Assembly (NCBI GenBank): GCA_052033505.1
Contig: JBPOJN010000022.1
Span: 8,962 to 72,961, forward strand
Direction of reading: 5' to 3'
From: JBPOJN01 sp052033505
Lineage (GTDB): Bacteria > UBA10199 > JACPAL01 > GCA-016699445
Length of the DNA stretch: 64,000 nucleotides
In this document: positions 43,258-52,975 of the stretch, one piece after another
How the letters are laid out: every line of letters begins with the position of its first letter
Position numbering within the stretch: the first letter of the stretch is position 1
The notes under the pieces: generated by a model
What the model saw: the letters and a program-made list of their open reading frames with translations, nothing else
What the model was told of the DNA's origin: nothing
Database searches by the model: none
Made by a program: the position numbers and the translations under genes

Positions 43258-44973
43258 ATGGAAGATCGGAGCCTGGGCGCCATTCTTTTGGAAAATTCCA
43301 CGCTGACCCAAGAGCAGCTTGAAGAGGCTCTGAACGCTCAGCGCGAAAAAGGCGGCAAACTGGGCGACGTACTGGTCCAGCTCAAACACTTGCGGAACGA
43401 AGATATCTTGAAGGCGCTTTCGATCCAGCTGGGTATTCCTTACTTAAACAAAATCGAATCTGACGAGATCATGGCGGATCTCCTGCAGCCGCTCTCGCTC
43501 AATTACGCGAAGAAAAACGAAGTCCTTCCCATCAAGCGCGAAAACGGCACGATCCTGGTCGTCATGGCCGATCCCTTGAATTGCCACGTGATCGATGACT
43601 TGCGCATGCTCTACGGCAGCGCGATCCGTCCCGTGGTCGCGAGCTCCTACGAAATCATCGGTGCGGTGAACAACGCCTACAACCGCGTGACTGACGTGGG
43701 GGACAAAGCCGTCGAAGATTTGGAAGAGGGGAATCTCGACTCGATCGGACAGCAATTAGAGGAAGTGCAGGACTTGCTGGACTCCGCCGACGAGGCCCCG
43801 ATCATCCGCCTCGTGAATTCGCTCATGTTCCGCGCGGTCAAACAAAAGGCCTCCGACATTCACATCGAGCCCTTCGAAAAAGACTTAATCGTGCGTTTCC
43901 GCATCGACGGCGTGCTTTATGACGTTATGCGCCCGCCGAAAAAAGCCTACGCCGCGATTTCGTCGCGCTTGAAAATCATGGCGGGATTGAACATCGCCGA
44001 AAAACGGCTGCCCCAAGACGGACGCATCCGCATCAAGATCGCGGGTAAAGACATCGACATCCGCGTTTCGACGGTACCGACTTCGCATGGAGAGTCCATC
44101 GTCATGCGCCTGCTCGATAAGAGCAAGGCCGTGCTCGACATGGAGAAGCTCGGCATCACCGGACGCGTGCTCGACCAGATGCGCGAAGTCATCCGCCGCA
44201 ATCACGGCATCGTCCTCGTGACCGGTCCCACCGGCAGTGGTAAAACCACGACGCTTTACGCGGCCTTGACCGAGCTCAATACGCCCGACGTAAAGATCAT
44301 CACCTGCGAGGATCCCGTCGAATATCAATTGGACGGCATCAACCAAATCCCGGTCAATCCGAAGATCGATTTGACGTTCGCAACGGGCCTCCGCGCGATT
44401 TTGCGGCAGGATCCCGACATTGTTCTGGTCGGCGAAATCCGCGACAAAGAAACCGCCGAAATCGCCGTCCAGGCGTCTTTGACCGGCCACTTGGTCTTGT
44501 CCACGCTGCATACCAACGACTCGGCTTCGTCCATCACGCGTCTGCTCGACATGGGAGTCCAGCCGTTTCTGGTGTCGTCTTCCGTCATGGCGATTCTGGC
44601 GCAGCGGTTGATCCGCATGGTCTGCCAGGACTGTTCGAAAAAATACACGCCCTCCGAGACCGAACTCCGCCAGGCGGGCGTCACGCCGGAGATGCTCAAA
44701 GGACGCACGTTGCTGCGAGCCACGGGCTGTACTCACTGCATGAACACTGGCTACGTGGGCCGCGTGGGCATCCACGAATTGCTCCTGATGGACGATGAGA
44801 TGCGTAACCTCGTCATGCAAAACGTCGACGCCAACACGATTAAAAGAGCTGCCATGGCTAAAGGCATGATGACGTTACGCGAAGACGGCGTCCAAAAGGC
44901 CCTCCGGGGACTTACGACGCTCGAAGAAGTCATGATGATCACTCAGGAAGACGTGGAACGAGAATTGGTTTAA
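43258..44973 (+). CDS. gspE: Type II secretion ATPase GspE
   Basis: The 571-residue cytoplasmic ATPase drives pseudopilus assembly. It has an N-terminal MshEN-type domain (about 1-150), Walker A GPTGSGKTTT (about 323), the Asp-box GEIRDKETAEIA, the His-box LVLSTLHTNDS, and a zinc site with CQDC (about 460) and CTHC (about 495). It starts nine bases after gspD and abuts gspF without a gap. Confidence 0.96.
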   Translation: MEDRSLGAILLENSTLTQEQLEEALNAQREKGGKLGDVLVQLKHLRNEDILKALSIQLGIPYLNKIESDEIMADLLQPLSLNYAKKNEVLPIKRENGTILVVMADPLNCHVIDDLRMLYGSAIRPVVASSYEIIGAVNNAYNRVTDVGDKAVEDLEEGNLDSIGQQLEEVQDLLDSADEAPIIRLVNSLMFRAVKQKASDIHIEPFEKDLIVRFRIDGVLYDVMRPPKKAYAAISSRLKIMAGLNIAEKRLPQDGRIRIKIAGKDIDIRVSTVPTSHGESIVMRLLDKSKAVLDMEKLGITGRVLDQMREVIRRNHGIVLVTGPTGSGKTTTLYAALTELNTPDVKIITCEDPVEYQLDGINQIPVNPKIDLTFATGLRAILRQDPDIVLVGEIRDKETAEIAVQASLTGHLVLSTLHTNDSASSITRLLDMGVQPFLVSSSVMAILAQRLIRMVCQDCSKKYTPSETELRQAGVTPEMLKGRTLLRATGCTHCMNTGYVGRVGIHELLLMDDEMRNLVMQNVDANTIKRAAMAKGMMTLREDGVQKALRGLTTLEEVMMITQEDVERELV

Positions 44974-46206
44974 ATGCCGAACTACCAATACAAAGGCATG
45001 AATTCCCAAGGGAAAGACGTCTCGGGCGTTACCGAGGCCGACTCCGAAAAAGCCGCGCGCGGCAAATTGCGCAAGATAGGCGTTTTTCCCACCGAAGTTT
45101 CGCTGGAAGGCAGCAAAAAAACCGGCGGACTCCGCCTGAATGCGGATGTGAATTTCGGGAAATACCTCCAGCGCATCAGCGGTAAAGACTTGGCCCTGAT
45201 GACCCGTCAGATGTCGACCTTGATCGGCGCGCACATTCCGATCGTGCAGACGCTCGCGGCCTTGGTCGACCAGACGCAAAACCCGAAACTGAAGGCCATT
45301 TTAATCCAGGTCAAAGACAACGTCGTCCAAGGCGGGCGTCTCTCCGACTCCTTAGGTCAGCATCCCGACGTTTTTTCGAACATCTACGTCGCCATGGTGG
45401 GCGCGGGCGAGGCCTCCGGAGCGATGGACATCGTCTTAGAGCGCTTGGCCGATTTGACCGAGAAACAAGCCGCCCTCAAAAGCAAGATCCTGGGCGCTCT
45501 CATGTATCCCATCATCATGTCGGTCGTAGGATTGGCGCTCATGAGTTTTTTGGTTCTCTACGTCGTACCCAAAGTCGTCGGCATCTTCGAAGACACGAAG
45601 GCGACGCTGCCGTTGCCCACGCGTGCTTTGATTTTCGTCAGCAGTACCATGCAGAGTTATTGGTATCTTTTCTTATTGGTGGCCGCCGCGGCCGGGTACG
45701 GTTTTTTCAAATGGATCAAGACACCCAAAGGCGGGCTCATCTGGGACAGGTTTCAACTGCGAATGCCGATTTTCGGGAATCTCTTCCGCATGGTCGCGGT
45801 CTCGCGCTTTTCGCGCACACTCTCGACGATGCTGGCTTCCGGCGTGCCGCTCTTGCGCGCCATGGATATCGTGAAAAATGTGGTGGATAACCGCGTCTTA
45901 AGCGATACGATCGAGCTGACGCGCACGAGCGTGAAAGAAGGCGAGAGCATCGCCGAGCCGTTGAGGCGCAGCGGCCATTTTCCGCCGCTGGTGACCCACA
46001 TGATTGCGATCGGCGAGAAAACCGGCGAGCTCGAGACCATGTTGATCCGTGCGGCGGACGCCTACGACCAGCAGGTCGACGGCATCGTGAGCACCTTGAC
46101 GACGCTTCTCGAGCCGATCATGATTTTAGTGATGGGCGGCGTAGTGTCTTTTATTGTATTGTCGATCCTCCTGCCGATCCTGCAACTGAACCAGCTGGGC
46201 GGCTAA
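44974..46206 (+). CDS. gspF: Type II secretion platform protein GspF
   Basis: The 410-residue polytopic protein has two T2SSF domains (about 75-195 and 275-400) around three membrane helices. Typical segments are LALMTRQMSTLIGAHIPIVQ and the second-domain FSRTLSTMLASGVPLLRAM. It forms the platform that GspE acts on. The start codon follows the gspE stop directly, so translation is coupled. Confidence 0.95.
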   Translation: MPNYQYKGMNSQGKDVSGVTEADSEKAARGKLRKIGVFPTEVSLEGSKKTGGLRLNADVNFGKYLQRISGKDLALMTRQMSTLIGAHIPIVQTLAALVDQTQNPKLKAILIQVKDNVVQGGRLSDSLGQHPDVFSNIYVAMVGAGEASGAMDIVLERLADLTEKQAALKSKILGALMYPIIMSVVGLALMSFLVLYVVPKVVGIFEDTKATLPLPTRALIFVSSTMQSYWYLFLLVAAAAGYGFFKWIKTPKGGLIWDRFQLRMPIFGNLFRMVAVSRFSRTLSTMLASGVPLLRAMDIVKNVVDNRVLSDTIELTRTSVKEGESIAEPLRRSGHFPPLVTHMIAIGEKTGELETMLIRAADAYDQQVDGIVSTLTTLLEPIMILVMGGVVSFIVLSILLPILQLNQLGG

Positions 46207-46225
46207 GGACAAAACGGGAGAAAAT

Positions 46226-46711
46226 ATGCTTAAAAAAATCTTAAAAACGATGCGGGTACTCCAAAACGCGAAAGGCATGACCCTGATCGAAATCATGGTC
46301 GTCGTGACGATCTTGGGCATCATCGCGACCTTGGTCACGGTCAACGTGATCGGACGCTTGGATCAGGCGAAGGTTTCGGCCGCGAAGACGCAGATTAAGA
46401 ATCTGGAAACCGCTCTCGACGAATTCCGCCGCGACGCCGGTTTTTATCCCTCCGCCGAACAAGGCCTGCGCGCCTTGATCGAAAAACCCACGGCGGGCCG
46501 CATCCCGGCGAGCTATCCCAAGGGCGGTTACCTGAAGGGCAACGCGATCCCGAAGGATCCTTGGAGCTGCGAATTCCTTTATTTCAGTCCCGGTACGCAT
46601 GGGAATAATCCTTACGAAATTACGTCCCTCGGTGGAGATTGCCAAGAAGGCGGCGAAGATACTGACGAGGATATCAACTCCTGGGAAATCGGCGTTGAGA
46701 AAACGGAATAA
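46226..46711 (+). CDS. gspG: Major pseudopilin GspG
   Basis: The 161-residue prepilin has a 17-residue leader ending in Gly before MTLIEIMVVVTILGIIATL. Met rather than Phe stands at position +1 and Glu at +5 is conserved, so it should be processed by a prepilin peptidase, which is not encoded in this window. The DEFRRDAGFYPSAEQGLRAL and KDPWSCEFLYFSPG blocks identify GspG, the main pseudopilus subunit. Confidence 0.95.
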   Translation: MLKKILKTMRVLQNAKGMTLIEIMVVVTILGIIATLVTVNVIGRLDQAKVSAAKTQIKNLETALDEFRRDAGFYPSAEQGLRALIEKPTAGRIPASYPKGGYLKGNAIPKDPWSCEFLYFSPGTHGNNPYEITSLGGDCQEGGEDTDEDINSWEIGVEKTE

Positions 46712-47351
46712 GGGTTTAACCTTAATCGAAGTCTTAGTCTCGATGGCGATCGTGGGGCTGATCGTCGGTCTCTCGGCGATGGGTTTGCGTTCCGCGTTCA
46801 ACGTCAACTTAAGATCCTCCGCCGGCAAGCTTGCCTCCACGCTACGCTATCTTTCGCAAAAAGCCGTCACCGATCATCTCTATCTCCGCGTCGTCTACGA
46901 CATCGAAGAGAGGCGTTATTCGGTCGAAGAGAGCAAAGACTCGTTTCTCGTGCCGATGGAAGATCTGAAAAGCGAACCCTTCCCGAAAAAAAATAAGTCC
47001 TCTCAAAACGCGGAAAAACCGGGGGCCTCACCCGAAGGCTCGGAGACGGCGGAAAACAAAGACTCTTCGGGTCTGGTCGCCTCGAGTTCGATCAAACCCG
47101 TGACCTTACCCTCGGGTGTTTTCTTCAAGGATTTTTCGGTGTCCTACCGCCAGGGCAAGGTTGAGCAGGGCCAGGCCTACACTTATTTTTTCCCCGACGG
47201 TTACGCGACGCCTACCTTGATCCATCTGCGTAACGAAGACGACGACGATCATTTTTCCGTCGAAGTCTCCGCGCTCTCCGGGCAGGTGAAGGTTTTTGCG
47301 GATTATCGCGATGCCTCCGAGTTCGAGGAGCATCCGGAGGGCGGACATTGA
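46695..47351 (+). CDS. gspH: Minor pseudopilin GspH
   Basis: The 218-residue prepilin has a short leader (LRKRNKG) before LTLIEVLVSMAIVGLIVGL. The most likely start is TTG at 46695, inside the end of gspG. A longer frame opens at 46599 but would place a long non-prepilin tract before the leader. A low-complexity insert lies at about 95-130 (KKNKSSQNAEKPG..). GspH is a minor pseudopilin near the tip. It overlaps gspI by four bases. Confidence 0.8.
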   Translation: MRKRNKGLTLIEVLVSMAIVGLIVGLSAMGLRSAFNVNLRSSAGKLASTLRYLSQKAVTDHLYLRVVYDIEERRYSVEESKDSFLVPMEDLKSEPFPKKNKSSQNAEKPGASPEGSETAENKDSSGLVASSSIKPVTLPSGVFFKDFSVSYRQGKVEQGQAYTYFFPDGYATPTLIHLRNEDDDDHFSVEVSALSGQVKVFADYRDASEFEEHPEGGH

Positions 47352-47824
47352 AACGACTTCGCAGTTCGGGATTCACCCTCCTGGAGGTCTTGATCGCGGT
47401 CGCGATCCTGGCGGTCTCGCTGCTCGCCATTTTCCACCTCCAAAGCACGGCCCTTTTAAGCTCCGCGCGCGCCCAAAAAATCACCGTCGCCACGCAATTG
47501 GCCCGTTTGAAAATGTCCCAAGTCCTGATGCAGTTGGAAGAGGGGATGGCTAAGGGTGAATTCCCTGAATCCAAGGAAGACTCCGGGATTTTCGAGGAAG
47601 AGAAACATCCCGACTACGGCTGGAGGCTTAAGGTGCGTAAGGTCGAGATCCCCGCGCCACCGTTGCCGGAAGGCGGCGCCGATATCTTGGCTCAGGTTTT
47701 TTCCATGATTTCGGAACAGATTTCGCGCTCGACGCGGGAAGTGAAGCTCACCATCGTCTGGCGCGACGCGGACGACGAGGAAGAGGTCGGTATCGAATTG
47801 GTCACCCATATCGTGAAGATGTGA
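47348..47824 (+). CDS. gspI: Minor pseudopilin GspI
   Basis: The 158-residue prepilin has leader MKRLRSSG then FTLLEVLIAVAILAVSLLAI, the class signature with Phe+1 and Glu+5. GspI with GspJ and GspK nucleates the pseudopilus tip. The start is a TTG overlapping the gspH stop. The Glu-rich middle (about 60-85) is probably a loop. Confidence 0.87.
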   Translation: MKRLRSSGFTLLEVLIAVAILAVSLLAIFHLQSTALLSSARAQKITVATQLARLKMSQVLMQLEEGMAKGEFPESKEDSGIFEEEKHPDYGWRLKVRKVEIPAPPLPEGGADILAQVFSMISEQISRSTREVKLTIVWRDADDEEEVGIELVTHIVKM

Positions 47825-47831
47825 AAAGCGC

Positions 47832-48542
47832 ATGACGAAAACATTGAGAAAAAAAATTTCGGACCGGGCCGGCTTTACGCTGATCGAGATCTTGGTGGCC
47901 GTGGTGTTATTGGCCATTATCTCGATCCTCGTCTGGCGCGCGATGGGCGGGATGACGAGCTCGAAGGAAAGATCCGAAAAAAGGGACGGCATGCACCGCT
48001 CGGTCGCGATCCTGCTCGATCGCATGACCCAGGAGCTCGGCACGGCGGTTTTGTTTACGAGCCTCGATATCTTGGGAGTTTCGGCCTCGGCGGAACAAAA
48101 TCTCAAAAGCGTTTTCATCGGCGTCAATCAAGGCGAGCAGGACAAGCTGACGTTCCAGAGCCTCTCACACATGCGGTACATCAAAGACACCAAGGAGTCG
48201 GATTTTTCCGAAATCACCTATTTTCTGGAGCCCCAGGAAGGCGCGTCGGGGCTTTTTATTTTGAAGAAGCGCGAAAAATCGCCGCCGGATACGGAAACGG
48301 GCGAAAAAGGCCGCGTGGTGACGTTGCTTGAAGGCGTCAAAAGCCTGAGTTTCCGGTATTATGACGCCCAAAAGCTGGAATACAGTGAAGCATGGGATAC
48401 GACGGCGCCGGACTTCGCGAACCGCTTGCCGCGCGCGGTCGAGATCCGTTTGGTTTTGCAAGATCCCAATGATGAAGACGCGGAGGAATCTTTTTTAACC
48501 GTCTCCCTCCTGGAGATGGCGCCGGGGCCTAACGACTTTTGA
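47832..48542 (+). CDS. gspJ: Minor pseudopilin GspJ
   Basis: The 236-residue prepilin has leader ending SDRAG before FTLIEILVAVVLLAIISI. It contains RMTQELGTAV and the later LEGVKSLSFRYYD and LPRAVEIRLVL strands typical of GspJ. It is a tip pseudopilin that binds GspI and GspK. ATG eight bases after gspI; gspK begins two bases after its stop. Confidence 0.9.
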   Translation: MTKTLRKKISDRAGFTLIEILVAVVLLAIISILVWRAMGGMTSSKERSEKRDGMHRSVAILLDRMTQELGTAVLFTSLDILGVSASAEQNLKSVFIGVNQGEQDKLTFQSLSHMRYIKDTKESDFSEITYFLEPQEGASGLFILKKREKSPPDTETGEKGRVVTLLEGVKSLSFRYYDAQKLEYSEAWDTTAPDFANRLPRAVEIRLVLQDPNDEDAEESFLTVSLLEMAPGPNDF

Positions 48543-48543
48543 T

Positions 48544-49824
48544 ATGTTGAAGACGCTTAAAAATGAAAGAGGCGTGGCGCTCATGTTGGTCTTGGGTGCG
48601 CTGTTGATCCTGACGACCCTCGTCGTGGATTTCGCCTACAATTCGCATGTGGGTTTTGACCTCGCGGCCTCCGAACGGGACCGGTTGAAGGCCTATTATC
48701 TCGCGAGGTCCGGTTATCAATTGGCTCGCCTCGAACTGCGTTTCGAAAAAGACATGCGCGCACGCTACGCGAGCTTGCTGAAGGAAATGAAAGACGGCGC
48801 CGTGACCGCGGATCCTTTGTGCAAACAGATCCCGATTTCGACGGGACTGCTTCGCGATCTGCCTTCTTTTTTGTCCCAAGCGTCGGGTGAGGGGACGGAA
48901 GAAGGGGAAGAGGCGGTCCCTAAGCCGGCCGTACCCGTGTCCGCCGCGCCGGCTCAGCCTGAAGGGAACACCGAGCCCATTTCAAGCGACGCCGCGGATT
49001 TCTTGAGTTTCGAAGGCGGATTCGACGTGGTCTGCGATACGGAAGAGCGGAAGATCAACTTGAACGTCTTCCGGTCGGATCCTTTCGGAAAGGCTCCGGC
49101 AGGTACCGTCGATTCCGGAACTTCGTCGGCGGAGGTGCCAGTTTCCCTCTATGACACGCAGAAAATCCTGCTCACTTCGTTGCTTTCCCAAAAAGAATTC
49201 GAGGATATTTTCCACGAAAAATCCGACGACATCCGCAAGGTCGTGAACGCCATCGCCGACTGGGCCGACCGTGACGACCGCATCAACGAAGCCCCCGGTA
49301 TTTCCGGAGGCTCGGAGGATTCGGAGTACCGAGGGGCATCCTATAAAGTCAAAAACGGCAAGTACGCGTCGGTGGCCGAACTTCTTCTGGTCGCGGGCGT
49401 CGGTGACGACCTTTTCCGTAAGTTAGAACCCTACGTCACGGTTTACGGGGACGCAAAAATCAACCTCTGCCAGGCGACCGACGACATGGTGAAGGCCTTC
49501 GCCTTGAGGTTCATCGCGGCGACCCCCGGCGTGCCCCCGATTTCGGAGGACGACGAAGCGAAGTGGAATTTCATCCTCGAAAGCCTAAGGACCGCCTGCG
49601 CGGAAGCCGCCCCTCAACCCGCCGCCGTGGCCCAAGCCTTCGCGGCCGCGATCGGTGCCGCGACGCCCGGATCCTTGGCGAGCCAGATCACGACCAAGAA
49701 CCGCTTTTACCGCATCGAGTCGAATGGAAATTCCGGCGACGCCACGTCGCGCATTTCCGCCGTCATCGACACCGGGGGAAGTGATCCGAACCTCTGGAAA
49801 ACGGTTTATTTCCGCGTGGAATAA
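48544..49824 (+). CDS. gspK: Minor pseudopilin GspK
   Basis: The 426-residue large pseudopilin lacks a clear leader Glu+5, as usual for GspK: LKNERGVALMLVLGALLILTTL. A disordered Glu/Pro insert at about 115-145 precedes FDVVCDTEERKINLNVF. DWADRDDRINEAPG, with acidic residues typical of the Ca-binding site, lies near 238. GspK caps the tip and is thought to contact substrate. Codons continue in strict operon order before gspL. Confidence 0.88.
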   Translation: MLKTLKNERGVALMLVLGALLILTTLVVDFAYNSHVGFDLAASERDRLKAYYLARSGYQLARLELRFEKDMRARYASLLKEMKDGAVTADPLCKQIPISTGLLRDLPSFLSQASGEGTEEGEEAVPKPAVPVSAAPAQPEGNTEPISSDAADFLSFEGGFDVVCDTEERKINLNVFRSDPFGKAPAGTVDSGTSSAEVPVSLYDTQKILLTSLLSQKEFEDIFHEKSDDIRKVVNAIADWADRDDRINEAPGISGGSEDSEYRGASYKVKNGKYASVAELLLVAGVGDDLFRKLEPYVTVYGDAKINLCQATDDMVKAFALRFIAATPGVPPISEDDEAKWNFILESLRTACAEAAPQPAAVAQAFAAAIGAATPGSLASQITTKNRFYRIESNGNSGDATSRISAVIDTGGSDPNLWKTVYFRVE

Positions 49825-49854
49825 AGGTACTCACGAACAAGCTTTTAAGGAAAC

Positions 49855-51474
49855 ATGCAAACCATCTTAGGTGTCGACGTCGGAAGCTATTCGGTCAAGG
49901 TCGCGGAAATCGAGCGGACCCTGAAAGGCTTCCATTTGGTCGGTTTTTTCGAGCAGCCCTTGGGCGCCTACGAACCCTCGGGAAAATCGGCGGCGGCCTC
50001 CCAGGCCCTGACGCGCATCCTCGAAGAATACAATCTCTCGACCCAGTCGGTATATACGGTGCTTCCCGGCCAGGAACTTTCCCATCGCAGCCTGGATTTC
50101 CCGTTCTCGGATTTCAAGAAAATCGATCAGACGATCGAGTTCGAGATGGAGAATCACGTACCGCTTCCGTTGGAAGAGCTGCTCATCGATTATGAATTCC
50201 TCCCTCCGCGGAAATCCGAGGATAAGTCCGGTTCCACGGTGCTGGTCAGTTACGTCAAAAAAGGCGACTTCGTCCGCTTCTTGAACCTCATGACGGATGC
50301 TGACGTCGATCCGCGTTTCGTCGGCAGCGAACCCATCGAGCTTGCGCATGTGTTCGACCTGGGCGTGTATCCGCCCGAAGGGGCCTATGCGTTGATCGAC
50401 ATCGGCCACGAAAAAACCAACGTCCTGATTTTCTCCAAAAAACTGCGTTTCGTCCGGACGATCATGATGGGCGGTAAGGATCTGACCGGAGCCATCGCGG
50501 ACTCGATGAACATCCCCGCGGCGGAGGCCGAACGCATGAAGATCGAGCTCGGACGCGTCGGTCCCGAGGTGCAGGGCGCGGATGCGACGACGCGGAAGAT
50601 TTTCGGGGCCATGGATGCGGTCTTGGAAAGTCTGCTTTTACATCTCAGACAATCCTTCATGTCTTTTCAAGACGAGCAGGGTGAGGTCGTCCAGGCGCTT
50701 TTGCTGTGCGGCGGGACGTCACGCCTCCCGGGTCTCGATCATTACCTGTCTTCCAGGCTACGCAAAAACGTAAGCTTCCTCGAGTGTTTGGACCAACCCT
50801 TCAATCAATTAGCCGACTCCCAGTGGTGCCGTTCTCTTGCCGCCACGGCTCTGTCGGTCGCCCACCGCGGGATCGGCGGCATTGGCGTGCGCGACATTCA
50901 ATTCCGGCGCGGGGAGTTTTCCTACCGCGGGGAGATGAAGGACTATGTGGGCTTCGCGAAGCAGGCGGCGGTGTTGATGGGCGTGGTTTTCTTGTTTGCC
51001 GGCGTGAGTTTTTCGATCGGGTACTTCTCGCTCAACGGAAAGATCAAAGAGCAATCGACCCGGATCTCCGACTTGGCCTCGCAGACGCTGCCCGATATCC
51101 CGAAGAAAAATTTGAGCGGACCCAACGCGATCTTATCGGCCTTGGGCGGTAAAATCTCGGACGCTCAGGAAAGAAAGCGCAAGATCGAAGAAGAAATTTC
51201 GCTCAAATCCCTGGATATTTTGAAAGAGTTTTCGGCCGTCTTGCCCGCGCGGGCCAACGTCGTCTTGGACGTTGACGACCTGACGCTCGCCTCCCGGCGC
51301 GTGCGCATCCAGGGCGTGACGGATTCGTTCGAATCGGTCGATCAGATCAAGGACGCGTTATCTAAGTCGCGTTTGTTCAAGAACATCGCGGTCGAAAACG
51401 TCAAAAAAGGCTTAAGAGAGGAAGTCCGGTTTACGCTTTCCGTGGAAATCGCCACGGAAAACGAAGGGGTTTAA
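49855..51474 (+). CDS. gspL: Type II secretion protein GspL, PilM-like
   Basis: The 539-residue protein has an actin-like cytoplasmic domain (about 1-340: GVDVGSYSVKVAEI at the start, YALIDIGHEKTNVLI, LLCGGTSRLPGL). One helix (about 370-395) and a periplasmic domain similar to PilN follow. GspL links the ATPase GspE to the membrane. The large PilM-type nucleotide fold is more pilus-like than in the classical enterobacterial protein. An AAGGAAA site precedes the ATG. Confidence 0.87.
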   Translation: MQTILGVDVGSYSVKVAEIERTLKGFHLVGFFEQPLGAYEPSGKSAAASQALTRILEEYNLSTQSVYTVLPGQELSHRSLDFPFSDFKKIDQTIEFEMENHVPLPLEELLIDYEFLPPRKSEDKSGSTVLVSYVKKGDFVRFLNLMTDADVDPRFVGSEPIELAHVFDLGVYPPEGAYALIDIGHEKTNVLIFSKKLRFVRTIMMGGKDLTGAIADSMNIPAAEAERMKIELGRVGPEVQGADATTRKIFGAMDAVLESLLLHLRQSFMSFQDEQGEVVQALLLCGGTSRLPGLDHYLSSRLRKNVSFLECLDQPFNQLADSQWCRSLAATALSVAHRGIGGIGVRDIQFRRGEFSYRGEMKDYVGFAKQAAVLMGVVFLFAGVSFSIGYFSLNGKIKEQSTRISDLASQTLPDIPKKNLSGPNAILSALGGKISDAQERKRKIEEEISLKSLDILKEFSAVLPARANVVLDVDDLTLASRRVRIQGVTDSFESVDQIKDALSKSRLFKNIAVENVKKGLREEVRFTLSVEIATENEGV

Positions 51475-51480
51475 AAACGC

Positions 51481-52065
51481 ATGGCCTTAAAGACCAAATA
51501 TTCTCCCTTGCGCAAACTCAGCTGGGACAATCTCTTCAATACCTTCTTGGCCATGAATCCCAAGAGGCAGTTGGGGACAGCCGCCTTGGTCATGGGCGTG
51601 CTTTTGTTCATTCTCTTTTTGCCCGTTTTCTTCATTTCCGCGAAAGTTTCTTCACTGAAAAAAGAAGTGGAGACTGGCCGCAAAGGCTACCGTCAGATCG
51701 TTGGTAAGATCGCCGAATACGACAAAGTCCGGAAAGAGGTCTCGGCCTTGGACAGCATGTTCGGGGGCGCCGGAGGTCCGGTGCCGACGCGGCTTGAAGT
51801 GTTATCCAAGCGCATCGGCGTCAACATCGGGGATATTGGCCGCGAGAAGTTGCAGGAGACGGATTTCTTGGACGTGCGCGCTTACGACGTCAAAGTGGGC
51901 GGCGTGACTCTGGCGCAACTGACCGAGCTTTTGTTTCACATCGAAAACGATCCGGGAGCGCCCATGCGGGTGCGCAGGCTCCAAATCAAACCGCGCCGTA
52001 ACGGCCGCCAGTTTTTGGACGTGAATTTCGAGGTCGCTACGTTCCAGGTGAAAAAGGAGATCTAA
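51481..52065 (+). CDS. gspM: Type II secretion protein GspM (PilO-like)
   Basis: The 194-residue protein has one helix at about 35-60 (LGTAALVMGVLLFILFL), a coiled coil (about 62-95) and a small ferredoxin-like periplasmic domain. Position and topology match GspM/PilO, which binds GspL in the assembly platform. Sequence alone is weakly conserved; the operon position carries the call. Confidence 0.8.
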   Translation: MALKTKYSPLRKLSWDNLFNTFLAMNPKRQLGTAALVMGVLLFILFLPVFFISAKVSSLKKEVETGRKGYRQIVGKIAEYDKVRKEVSALDSMFGGAGGPVPTRLEVLSKRIGVNIGDIGREKLQETDFLDVRAYDVKVGGVTLAQLTELLFHIENDPGAPMRVRRLQIKPRRNGRQFLDVNFEVATFQVKKEI

Positions 52066-52069
52066 AGCC

Positions 52070-52975
52070 ATGCCGCGTCTCTTGAGATTCATCCTTTATC
52101 CCGCCGTTTTTTTTCTAAGCTTAGGATTTTTTTTCATCGTGCTTTTTCCGTTCGGCGGCCTGAAGGAAAGGTTTTCGCGCGAGATCGAATCTGCGGTGGC
52201 AAAAGAAGGCTATACGCTTTCCTTGGGTAACGTCGACATCCTGTGGCCCAACGGCCTGGCGTTGACCAACGTCCAATTAAGCTCTCCCGAAGGCACCGGC
52301 CCGGCTCATAAGATTTCTAAGGCCGAGCTTAAATTCGCCCTAATGGACCTGATGTCCGGCATCAAAGACATCGATTTCGACATCCGCTCGAACCAAGGCA
52401 AGGCCATCGGTAATTTTTATTCCAGTCCCGAAAAACTGTTTTTGCAGGCCGACCTCGACCGTTTCGATCTGTCGTGGATTCCGGTGCTGGCGCGTACAGC
52501 GTCCCTTCCGATGACGGGCGCGGCGACCGGACGGCTGGAGACCGAGGTGTACTACCAGGATTCGTCCAAGAATTCGGGTAATATCGATCTGCAGATCTTG
52601 GAATTAGGCCTAGGCGAAATCGTGCTGGCGGACGGAACTTACCGTTTTCCCGCGATGAGGCTCGCCGGACCCGATGCCGGATCGAAGCTCGAAGTTTCGA
52701 TCGCAAAAGGCAATTTCGACGTAAAGACGTTTAAGCTTTTAGGCGGGGACTTGAGTTTGGATACGACGGGTAAAGTCTATGGAGCCAAGCGTTTCGATAA
52801 TTACCGCTTCAATCTCAAAGGCAGCCTGACCGTCACCCCGGATTTCGCGACGAAATTCCCCATCATCGCCTTGATCGAAAAGCAAAAAGGCGCCGACGGT
52901 TTCTATCCCTTCACCATCACGGGCCGCGTGCTAAAACCCAGCATCCGCATCGGCGATTTCAGATTACCGCTGTAA
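52070..52975 (+). CDS. gspN: Type II secretion protein GspN
   Basis: The 301-residue protein has an N-terminal helix (about 5-27) and a beta-rich periplasmic domain with YTLSLGNVDILWPNGLALTN near the start. It resembles the AsmA-like GspN family found in deltaproteobacterial and related T2SS operons. Role in secretion is not settled. It closes the operon; its end overlaps the convergent gene by 17 bases. Confidence 0.8.
   Translation: MPRLLRFILYPAVFFLSLGFFFIVLFPFGGLKERFSREIESAVAKEGYTLSLGNVDILWPNGLALTNVQLSSPEGTGPAHKISKAELKFALMDLMSGIKDIDFDIRSNQGKAIGNFYSSPEKLFLQADLDRFDLSWIPVLARTASLPMTGAATGRLETEVYYQDSSKNSGNIDLQILELGLGEIVLADGTYRFPAMRLAGPDAGSKLEVSIAKGNFDVKTFKLLGGDLSLDTTGKVYGAKRFDNYRFNLKGSLTVTPDFATKFPIIALIEKQKGADGFYPFTITGRVLKPSIRIGDFRLPL

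Noticed and set aside
43885..44820. Long open frame (311 codons) antisense to gspE
   Set aside because: It lies entirely opposite a strongly conserved ATPase, lacks a recognisable domain and is His/Asp/Arg-biased as expected of a shadow frame.
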